From Sympetrum striolatum (taxonomy: Eukaryota > Arthropoda > Insecta > Odonata > Libellulidae), in assembly GCA_947579665.1 (NCBI GenBank), contig OX388341.1:8298752-8362751 (forward strand): a stretch of DNA of 64,000 nucleotides, in the 5' to 3' direction. Below the pieces are notes generated by a model. It had not been told where the DNA came from, ran no database searches, and worked only from the letters and a program-made list of their open reading frames with translations. Both the position numbers and the translations under genes were made by a program. Below are positions 56,097-64,000 of the stretch, piece by piece; position 1 is the stretch's first letter; each line of letters starts with the position of its first letter.

Positions 56097-57159
56097 TTTC
56101 CGACTACCACTGTCCTCTCACTCCGTCACCAGAGTTAAATTAGCCCACACGCGCCACATGCGGCGTTTTTCGGAAAAAAAAACATATTACGACAAAATAC
56201 AAATTCTTCGCCGATTTTTCCGTAAATTACTAACAATAGGGGAATATTTGTATTAAAGAACGGGCGAACCAACGAACGAGTGGACGATTTAACTATGATA
56301 ATCTCAGCATGCTCTCACCTTTAATATTGTGTTTGTAATGTTTTGTTGAGAAGTTAGTTTGCTTGTAGTCCAAAACAGTTCTCAAGCTTCTTGTTGATTC
56401 TGTTATTAGTTTTTTTATTTTATTCTTAATGCCTCACCAATGTTTCTGATTCATCTGCGAAGAATAAATATGTGTCCAATCTATTTTAAAGATATAAAAA
56501 TTATGTATAAATTCAACTATTTTATTAGGAATACATGTCTTAATTTAACATACTTTCGGGTATAATAGAATATCGCGATGTAATTTATTTATATCATAAG
56601 GACTAACGGACAAAAGGAGGAACTAAATTTTTCCTTTTTTGGATATATTTTCGTTAAAATTAGAGAAATTCTAGTAGAATTTTGATTCGCTTTGAAGATG
56701 TAAGCAATACATATATAATTCATACTAATATTCCACTATTGTTAGTTATGACGGAAAAATTGGTGAATAATAATATACATGTTGTCATTATTCACTTTTT
56801 TGGCTGTATTTTCCTGAAATTCGAGGAAACGTAGTCAAATTTGGAGTCGTCCTGAATTTCAAAGCGAGATGTTATCAAATTGTTCACAAAAACTTCACTT
56901 TTGTAATCAAATTACGAAAAACTCAAAGAAGAATTTTTCATACAAAATATTTTAGATTTTTGGCGGTAGTTTGCCTAAAGTTCACTAATACCTAGCCAAA
57001 ATATAATTTGTCTTGAAGATATAAGCTAGTGCCTTTAAAATTGTTAACAAAAAGATACAGTTTTAAATGAAACCATCTCAGGGTTCACATTGTGGTATTT
57101 CTTAATTTGTAAAAAATTCATGGTAACAACTTTTACTAGACCACTAAATATCTGAAAAA

Positions 57160-57200
57160 ACACGACCAAGGTTTCGTAGCGTCGCTACATCATCAGGTGA
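57160..57200 (-). ncRNA. hammerhead ribozyme, intact core
   Basis: On the - strand: helix I CAC, core CTGATGA, U, helix II GTAGC-GAC-GCTAC, GAAA, short helix III ACC-TT-GGT, cleavage base C, then GTG closing helix I. All conserved core bases are present. The 2-nt loop on helix III suggests action as a dimer, as described for Penelope hammerheads. Confidence 0.8.
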
Positions 57201-57240
57201 CAAGTAAAACACTTGTGTGTAAAACAAGTGTTTTACTTAT

Positions 57241-57279
57241 CACCGGATGATGTAGCGACGCTACGAAACCTAGGTCGTG
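57241..57279 (+). ncRNA. hammerhead ribozyme, core mutated
   Basis: Mirror copy on the + strand with helix III palindrome ACCTAGGT, C17 and helix I CAC/GTG. The core reads CGGATGA in place of CTGATGA: the conserved U4 is G, expected to abolish cleavage. Confidence 0.75.
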
Positions 57280-57574
57280 TTTTTTCAGATATTTAGTGGT
57301 CTAGTAAAAGTTGTTACCATGAATTTTTTACAGATACAGTTTTAATAGCAAAAGAACGGAAGAATCGGAAAATAATTAGTGTTTTTGCTAATTTTTTCAG
57401 TTTTAACGCTGTATTTTAGCTAAAATTCGATAAAACCTAGCAGAAATTCGATCTGTTTTTAAGAGTATAGCAATTTATTTTCCTATTTTTTTACAAATAT
57501 TCCAGTCTTTAGAATGAACGAACGAAATTTTTTATTATAATTTTCTGTTATATTATTATATTATCTAATCTGTT

Positions 57575-57895
57575 CGTCTTTTTTACCGTTTGTCCGTTCG
57601 TCTGTTCATCTGGGTGTCCGTTCGTCCGTTCATCTGTGCATCCGTTCGTCATTTCGTCTGTTATCTGTTCGTCTGTGCGTCCGTTCGTCTGTTCTTATGT
57701 TCGTCTGTTCGACTGTGCGTCTGTTCATCTGTACGTCTGTTCTGAACAGACGCACAGACGAACAGATGAACAGACCAAGAGACGAACAGACGAACAGACA
57801 AACAGATGAACGGACGAACGGATGCACAGACGAGCAGATGATCAGACGAATTGACAAACAGACGAGCAGATGAACAGACGAACAGACAAATGGCC
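57575..57895. repeat. inverted arrays of the octamer GTTCGTCT
   Basis: About 20 degenerate 8-bp units (GTTCGTCT, GTTCATCT, GTGCGTCC and similar) run to a centre GTCTGTTCTGAACAGAC at about 57742. They then continue as the complement (AGACGAAC) to about 57895. The flanking satellite at 57407-57560 is also mirrored at about 58060-58200. Confidence 0.85.
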
Positions 57896-58957
57896 TTAAA
57901 GCAAAATTACGAACATTTCGGAAAATTACAAATTCTTCACCAATTGTTGCGTAATTTAATAAAGTGAGTTAAATATTTATACGAAATATTAAATTAATTT
58001 GCTTAGATCTTCAAAACGAGTCAAAATTCCTGGTTTTTTCGAATATTAGCAAAAATAATAAGCAGAAAAATTTTGTTCGTTCATTCTAAAGAATGGAATA
58101 TTTGTAGAAAATAGGAAAATTAATAGCACAGATCATAAAAACATCTTGAAATTTTACTAGCTTTTCTCGAATTTTAACAAAAATACATCGTAAAAACTGA
58201 AAAATTAAGAAAAAACAACAGCTCTTCGCCGAATCTTCCCTAGGTTGCTAACAAAAGTGTTTTCTATCTGACTGAAATTTGAACTTTTCTTGAAGATCCA
58301 AACGAATTGTAAATATATTGTGCACTAAAAATTAACTTTTGTTATCAACTTACGGGAAAATCATCGAGGAAATGCTTTGTTTTGAAATTTTTAGCTTTTC
58401 AGCTGTATTTGGCATAAAATTCGAGATCACCTAGTCGAAATTTAAATCGTCTAGACCATGAAAGAGTGTTATTCTCATATTGTGAACAAGAAAGACACTT
58501 TTGATATAAAATTACGGCAGAATCTGCGAAAAATGGGCGTATTTTCGAAATATTTCACTTTTTCCGCAGTATTTTGTCTAAGATTCGAGATAACGTAACT
58601 CATTATGAATAACTAATTACCCAGTAGGGGAATGATAGTATAGAATTAAGTTTGAAGTTACTAAAAGTCTGTGCAGTGTTATATTGATAAAGAATGGATG
58701 TGCACACGACGTGCAAAGGACGTTCCTGGCCTCACCATCTTAACACATGTACAACGTGACAAACCTTTGCATGTTCCAAGGATGTTCCTCACTGCAACAA
58801 CTTTACACATGTACAATGTAAAATATCTTTGCATGTTCTCTGAACCACACTAAAGGACTAATTCAAAGACGGTCGCTGAAGCACATTCTTTGAGTAGAGA
58901 ATATCTAGAATTATTTGAATAAGGAACGAACCGAACGAACGCATCGTTCGAGTTCAC

Positions 58958-59240
58958 CGCACCAGCTGTTAGGGAGAACTTAAATTTTCCAATTCCCAAG
59001 GGGTTTGATGGAGGTAAAGGCAGAAAGAGAAGGAAGAAAACCAAGAAGAGTGTTAGTCAGCAGGAACCTAAAAGACTCCGAAATGAATTTTCATGTTTTG
59101 GTGGAAACTTTAGAAGAATATCTCTAGAAATTGATCAAATTCAACTATAACCTGACTCTGCCAATGAGCACATCATGAACGTGTCTACCCCATCTGAGAA
59201 GCTGACCTCTAGGCCATCCACATCAGGAGTCCCGGCTGGC
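58958..59240 (+). pseudogene. partial duplicate of the 60.0-kb exon
   Basis: About 280 bp closely matching 60018-60300, starting at the same CACCAGCT and ending at GTCCCGGCTGG. A 1-bp insertion in the Arg/Lys-rich part and a TAA in the middle break the frame. It is then interrupted by an unrelated LINE-type 3' end. Confidence 0.75.
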
Positions 59241-59398
59241 TGTTTTCAATTCAATTAAGAAAATTTTGTAATTAAGCATAACCCCATTAGGGGATTGTTG
59301 TAGAAATAACAGAACTTCGTGAGATTGTAGCTGTTTAATGGTTACAGGTTAGATGGAAGAGGAGACTTTTTAGTCTCAATCTCGCCTAATAAAGACCC

Positions 59399-59436
<38 letters not shown>
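59241..59436 (+). mobile_element. LINE-like 3' end with (AAT)n tail
   Basis: About 160 bp of 3'-UTR-like sequence ending in AATAAAGACCC and then a pure (AAT)n run of about 38 bp. A microsatellite tail is typical of several LINE families. It sits exactly where the duplicated exon stops matching. Confidence 0.5.
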
Positions 59437-60023
59437 GAACGGTGGATAGGTATGTTCCGATGATGGAAGGGTATTTTCTGCTCAATCAACTATTCCACAC
59501 CTACATTTTCCGTATATTCAAGTCACTACTATCTTGATATGTTCACAGGCTTGATAAATACTGTATTGCAAACTTCCTTTCGGAGAAAAAAGCAGCCCAC
59601 GTTTTACCTTTGTCGTGGATTAAGAGGGCTGAAAGCCAGGTGTTTTGTCTGTGGCAAAAGTCTTACAGAATGCTTGAATAAGAGCGGCTATTAACCGTGG
59701 AGATGCTACAGACCCGCAAAACTGCGAAGAGAAATTTTTTTCAATTTTGTACCCCAAAAAAAGGGATTCAAGTAAGTATGTTGGCAATAATTTGTTTAAT
59801 TTGTGAAAAAAATATACTTTTAATCTTCAACCACTTTCTTCGTTCAGCGCCCAAAGAAGTGCCATTAGAAGCATGCACAAATTTACAAGACGGGCACAAC
59901 AGACTTGGACAGTGAAGCCTCTGCAAGGGGTAAGATTTTGTCATTGATATTTCATTATGCACTATATCCATAAAAGTTAATTTATCGTTGCTTATTTCTT
60001 CTCCCACAATAAACTCACCACCA

Positions 60024-60802
60024 GCTATTTGGGAGAACTTAAATTTTCCAATTCCCAAGGGGTTTGAAGGAGGTAATAGCAGAAAGAGAAGGAGAAAACC
60101 AAGAAGAGTGATAGTCAGTAGGAACCCAAAAGACTCCGAAATGAAATTTTCAGGTTTTGGAGGAAATTTTAGAAGAATATCTTTAGAAATTGATCATACT
60201 CAACAAAACCCTGACTCTGTCAATGCGCACATCATGAACGTGTCTACCCCATCTGAGCAACTGACCTCCAGGCCATACACATCAGGAGTCCCGGCTGGAA
60301 ACCTGGGAATTGTATCCACTGAGCTCCAGGAGGGCCCACTAAATTTATTAGAGCCTATTTCTGAAGCGGATTCGGAGGCAAGTCTTGATGCAAGCAGGGG
60401 CAGCAGTAACAGCATATCAAGCTCCTCATCCGAGGATGTGGTGGAGGAGATGCATGGGCCCCTGCAACTAAGGAATGCTAGAGGAAAGGAATCCAGGGCC
60501 ATGTTGTGCTCTAGGCTTGACATCGAGGATGCTTCCACTGTAACACCAGGTAATTTTTGTGAGTTGTTTTTCTTTGGTCTATATTGTAACTCATGTAAAG
60601 ACCAGACATATGTTTCTTTCTAGCATTGCAGAACTGATAATATCCATGCTTCGGCTTCTTTGCCGAACCCGAGCAAACATTAAGAAAATGAGGCAGTACA
60701 TAATTGCCTTTAGAAAGAATTGCGCAGAATTGAAACTTGATATTCTAGCGTTAACAGTTAAAACAAAAGATAATATAGTTCCTGAAGAGCTGCACTTCCT
60801 AG
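60024..60802 (+). CDS. hypothetical spliced gene (two exons seen)
   Basis: I do not recognise the family. The exon 60024-60549 follows CACCACCAG and ends CCAG|GTAATT. The next exon, 60632-60802, follows TAGCATTGCAG and ends CCTAG|GTATGT. Both junctions are phase 1 and the joined frame stays open. The first exon encodes a basic, NLS-like patch (RKRRRKPRRVIV), FSGFGGNFRRISLE, and then an acidic serine stretch (SSNSISSSSSEDVVEE). The second encodes a charged, probably helical segment (ELIISMLRLLCRTRANIKKM onward). This suggests a nuclear protein or a transposon-encoded DNA-binding protein. Start and end exons were not found. Part of exon 1 is duplicated at 58958-59240. Confidence 0.45.
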
Positions 60803-60994
60803 GTATGTACATGTCAGACAGTGCATCTTGCAGCAGATACTCAGAAAATTCCTTGCGCTAGTGTACCTTGCAAAAATTGTTCAAGTGGCTTACCCTATGC
60901 CTCGGATGGAGATGAACCGAAATAGATGTGAAATGGACGTCCTTTGCATGATCTAAATACCCAGTAGGACTTAGGTTGTGCTCGGCGCACTATT

Positions 60995-61100
60995 CATGAA
61001 CATCCGAAAAACTACCTTCCATGAACGTCCTGAAGACCACCTCTAATGAACGTCCAAAATAGTTCTCCCATGAACGTCTAAAGGACCATCTCAGATGAAG
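60995..61100 (+). repeat. ~25-bp minisatellite
   Basis: About four units starting (C)ATGAACGTCC at 60995, 61021, 61046 and 61070, with a partial unit at 61094; steps 24-26 bp. Confidence 0.75.
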
Positions 61101-61192
61101 GTTTGATCTTCATGCACGTATGGAGAACGACATATTCTTAATAATGAGAAATCTAAGAATAGTTTGTATGTCCACAGCTTTTGAATACATAT

Positions 61193-61612
61193 TGTGACGG
61201 TTTTTCTTTATCAACTAAAAAAAAAACGAAGAGTCGGCTACACTGGCAGTGACGGTACTTCGAGATGCTTTCTGATGGCCTCTGGTCTCCCGCTGGGTTG
61301 CCCTTCTCCTCTGCGCTCCACTATTCCCTTTCCCTGAAGTGCTGTGCGACGATCGCCCCCGGAATCCACTCTTAACGACGTGGAAAATTCATTCCAACGA
61401 CCTGAAATCCCCACAAACAACCTGGAGAATTCATCCTCACTTCTTTCGTTCACCTCGCTTATATCTTAGTCCTTTGTGACTAGAGTGCCACCACACGCTA
61501 CTTCCGTGAAACAAAAACAAATACATATAATAATACAAAAAATCATACGAAACAGGTAATACAAAAAACAAAACAATCCAAAAATAACAAGTCTTCATGC
61601 TATTTCGTTACA
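61193..61612 (-). repeat. 3' LTR of a second Gypsy-type element
   Basis: 420 bp with inverted ends (element orientation TGTAACG..CGTCACA), immediately preceded by a purine tract AAGGGGGGCGA (61613-61623 complement). No second LTR lies in the window, so the target duplication cannot be checked. Confidence 0.7.
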
Positions 61613-61887
61613 TCGCCCCCCTTAAGTAGATAGCCGTTCTTTCCACTTACAAAAGATAAAACAAATCGGGAATAGCTCAACATAATAAAATGGATCTTTT
61701 ATGCAAAATATACAAAAAGAACACATGTGATTCCCTTTTTACTCTTAAATAACAACATAGTATTAATTTTCCGGAACGAAACGGCATAGCTATTTACCAT
61801 ATCGTCACCTTAGAAAATATAAAAGAACATCCGTCATCCAGCTTCGATGGTTTCCGACCCGATGCCAGGTAATCCAGGACTGGGCAC

Positions 61888-62438
61888 TTACGGTTTAATA
61901 TTTGCGAAAATATATACCCCCAGTTCTTTACCCTGCTCATCGGTTAGGTAACAAGAATTTGGTCCCGACATTCGAGTAATCCGAAATGGCCCCGAATACA
62001 AATGGAAAAATTTATGGAATAATTGAGCTTGCGTATTTGATACCCTCGGCGTACGCAGAAGCCTAATATCTGTAACTTCAAAAATACGCGATTTACATTT
62101 TTGCCTTCGCTTCCTTTTCAAACCAAACTGAACGAATTTAGATAACACTTCCATGAAACCAAAATAATTTTGTATTTATACCTAGTTCCCGGCAGGGGGC
62201 CGTATATGTCCACGGAATATAATTGCCGAGGTTCTTCAGATAAAATATTTTCCATAGGACCTTCATAATTACGGTTTGAGAATTTCACCCGCTGAAACAG
62301 GTCACAAGACCTCAAAAAAACTTTCACCTCCCTTCGCGTATTTTTCCAATAGTAAACATGCCGAAGCCAATGAATAGTTTTGAATGCCCCACAGTGCCAC
62401 AGTCCGATCGTTTGTTCCTTCGTTCTTACGTTAGTCAA
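61888..62438 (-). pseudogene. Gypsy integrase remnant with core deletion
   Basis: The 5' part (62118-62438) has FKTIHWLRHVYYWKNTRREV and SCDLFQRVKF (the second zinc cysteine lost), then a SVDIYGPLPGTRYKYK segment with the first catalytic Asp. The 3' part (61888-62154) resumes at an Arg/Lys-rich linker, then FHKFFHLYSGPFRITRMSGP, DEQGKELGVYI and NIKP, the C-terminal end. The middle of the catalytic core (second Asp and Glu) is missing, and the frames meet within about 40 bp. It belongs with the LTR at 61193-61612, is a different family from the 4.9-10.1 kb Gypsy, and is truncated 5' at the octamer-like repeat at 62400. Confidence 0.8.
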
Positions 62439-62485
62439 ATCGTTCGTCCGTCCGTCCGTTCGTTCGTCCGTTCGCTCGTTCTTTG
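62405..62485 (+). repeat. short GTTCGTCC octamer/tetramer array
   Basis: CGTTCGTCCGTCCGTCCGTT-type sequence resembling the octamer arrays at 57.6-57.9 kb. Confidence 0.65.
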
Positions 62486-62740
62486 TTACAGATATTCCAC
62501 TAATGCTTGTAATTTACGGAAAATTCGGCGAGGAATTAGTATTTTGTCATAATTTTAATTTTATAGTGTTAATGTTTCATTTCGAAAAATGCCCTATGTG
62601 GTGCAGGTTGGCTAATTGACCTCTGGTGATAGGTGAATAAGAAGAGTGGCAGTCGGAATAAGACGGGCCCCACTTGCGCTAAACGACCACAAAGGATGCC
62701 ATTTCAATTGGATTTTTTCCTTCGTTCTCTTAATATTTAC

Positions 62741-62867
62741 TTTCTCCATATACGAAGTATAGAGAAAGTATTGTTTTCATGAAAAAAATCGACTTCGAGA
62801 TTTCAACGGAAATACATGTTTTGGGGTCCCTAGAACACGTTTTGACCATTTTCGGAATGATGTCTGT

Positions 62868-62908
<41 letters not shown>

Positions 62909-63770
62909 TCTGTGCTTGTGCGCGCTCTAACGTGAAAACTATTAGTAGTATCAATACCAAAATTCATACATAGTACTGTGTGTGCTGTCAGAGTTGATTA
63001 GTTTTTGGAGAAAATCGGTCAACCGGAAGTCGAGCTTCATTCATCAAAGCTCATTTCCGGTTTTTACAATATCTCCGTAAATATGATATATAGGTATATT
63101 GTATACCTCATAAAAGTTTTAGATAATGTGATTTGCTATAACTTTTGAATTTAACATATTTTTGTATCACCGGTTGATTAGGAGTTATTCGTGAAATACC
63201 GATAAACCGGAAGTAGCTGTTATGTACTTTGTGGGCGCTCTAACATGAAAACTATTAGTCGGATCGACACCAAATTTCATATGTAGTATTTTGGTTGGTG
63301 TAATTAAAGTTGATTAGTTTTTGGAGTAAATCGGTTAACCGGAAGTCTAGCTTCATTTTTCAAAGCTCATTTCCGGTTTTCGAAATATCTCCATAAATAT
63401 TATAATTAGGTATAAACTATTATTTATAAAAGTTTTAGAAAATTAATTTTACTATAACTTTTGTTTAAAACATATTTTTGTATCACTGGTTGTGTAGGAG
63501 TTATTTGTGAAATACTGATAAACCGGAAGTTGCTGATTATGTACGTTGTGGGCGCTCTGGGCGCTGGGCCGAAAGACCATTTCATCGTTTGTCATCGAAC
63601 ATGTCCCAAAAAACATTATTTATAATGCTTGTGACGTAAAAGATAATATGATATAAATTAATCACTCATCTTCCAAGTTTAGATTGAATACATAGTTCGA
63701 AAATACTGTCGTAGATAAATATTTACATCTTATATATGGAGAAAGTCATGTGCTGGCCACATCAGATTTT
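62741..63770 (+). repeat. hairpin-ended repeat, complete copy
   Basis: Same structure as 46191-47190: 5' palindrome TACTTTCTCCATATACGAAG..TATAGAGAAAGTA, (GT)n at about 62866-62905, and two 313-316-bp units from about 62919 and 63232. The end reads TATATGGAGAAAGT, then the TGGCCACATCAGATT block. No coding sequence. Confidence 0.85.
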
Positions 63771-63819
63771 TTTATTTCAATTGAATTTTCGTTGTTGTCC
63801 GGTTTGTTATAAAAGGAAC

Positions 63820-64000
63820 AATTGTATATTTTTGCTGTATTTTTTCTAAAATTCGAGAAAACCTAAAGACATATTTTGAAGATCTAAGCAAATTATTTTT
63901 ATATTTTGAACAAATATTCCACTTTTTGGCTTTATTTTACAAAAAATTCAAGAGCACCTAGTCAAAATTGAAATTGTATTGGTAAAATTAGCGAGAGATT
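63820..64000 (+). repeat. satellite unit of the 56.6-58.6 kb family
   Basis: Contains GCTGTATTTTTTCTAAAATT, AACCTAAAG, GAAGATCTAAGCAAATT and ATATTCCACTTTTTGGC, matching the 160-bp family; runs off the window end. Confidence 0.65.

Larger units (their letters stand above)
57067..57332. mobile_element. palindromic hammerhead-bearing mini-element with 13-bp TSD
   Basis: A 266-bp insertion between two copies of GATACAGTTTTAA (57054-57066 and 57333-57345). After 41 bp of unique sequence it consists of two 109-bp arms (57108-57216, 57224-57332) that are inverse copies with about 3 mismatches around a 7-nt loop. Each arm contains a hammerhead ribozyme sequence. There is no coding capacity. Inverted terminal segments, hammerheads and an intermediate-length target duplication are all known for Penelope-like elements, so I infer a non-autonomous derivative of one. 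Confidence 0.75.
56570..58640. repeat. diverged ~160-bp satellite, partly inverted
   Basis: Units with GCTGTATTTT..TAAAATTCGA, then AACCTAG, then CTTGAAGAT.TAAGC. Starts fall at about 56643, 56803, 56961 and 57407 (steps of about 160 once the 279-bp insertion plus duplication is removed). They are reversed at about 58000-58200 and forward again at about 58390 and 58567. The same unit appears at 63830-64000. Confidence 0.7.

Noticed and set aside
57630..57857. Frame with repeated Ser/Cys/Arg/Thr across the octamer array
   Set aside because: Product of the GTTCGTCT repeat; not a gene.
57575..57895. Possible CRISPR-like array
   Set aside because: Units are contiguous degenerate octamers with no unique spacers, in a eukaryotic genome with introns.
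59697..59930. Extra upstream exons for the 60-kb gene (donor at 59772, acceptor at 59849, donor at about 59931)
   Set aside because: Splice-like sites exist, but the frames do not join the 60024 exon without a stop.

Overview
The window is AT-rich nuclear DNA from an animal, most probably an insect or another arthropod. It has spliced genes with large introns, and its transposable elements are typical of arthropods: Penelope-like elements, an mdg1/412-like Gypsy element, LINE fragments, Tigger/pogo, Harbinger and piggyBac-type MITEs. The species cannot be named from the sequence. Almost everything here is repeat-derived.

One host gene is clear. It has four coding exons on the + strand (25567-25861, 39255-39332, 50249-50386, 51047-51297) that splice in a single consistent phase. 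The product is a 253-residue four-transmembrane protein of the PMP22/claudin/stargazin (calcium-channel gamma) superfamily. Its first two introns (13.4 and 10.9 kb) are filled with dead transposons. A CpG-richer stretch at about 16.2-16.6 kb could hold its promoter and a non-coding first exon.

Layout. 0.4-1.6 kb: Penelope-like element (RT end plus GIY-YIG endonuclease) with a hammerhead-ribozyme-like motif. 3.5-3.9 kb: hAT-like MITE. 4.9-10.1 kb: a complete young Gypsy element on the - strand, with identical 226-bp LTRs, a 4-bp target duplication, a tRNA-Arg-type primer site and open gag and pol; it sits inside an older repeat. 12-15 kb: LTR-element 5' end, LINE tails and a GC-rich island. 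15.7-16.2 kb: piggyBac-type MITE. 18.8-25 kb: an array of about 165-bp modules, each with a tRNA B-box-like TTCGA motif, interrupted by Penelope and LINE fragments. 25.6-51.3 kb: the claudin-like gene, with Harbinger, gag, SDG..QYKN-type, Copia, LOA-like LINE, Penelope, pogo and Tigger remnants in its introns. The Tigger copy is split by a hairpin-ended repeat family that also occurs at 4.8/10.1, 14.1 and 62.7 kb. 52-53.2 kb: a 1.2-kb TIR element. 55.3-58.6 kb: tandem and inverted satellites; within them lies a 266-bp insertion flanked by a 13-bp duplication, whose two arms each carry a hammerhead ribozyme sequence. 59-60.8 kb: a partly duplicated, unrecognised spliced gene. 61.2-62.4 kb: remnant of a second Gypsy family. 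62.7-64 kb: hairpin-ended repeat and satellite.

The strongest unusual signal is the small palindromic hammerhead-bearing insertion at 57.07-57.33 kb. It is plausibly a non-autonomous relative of the Penelope elements seen elsewhere in the window.
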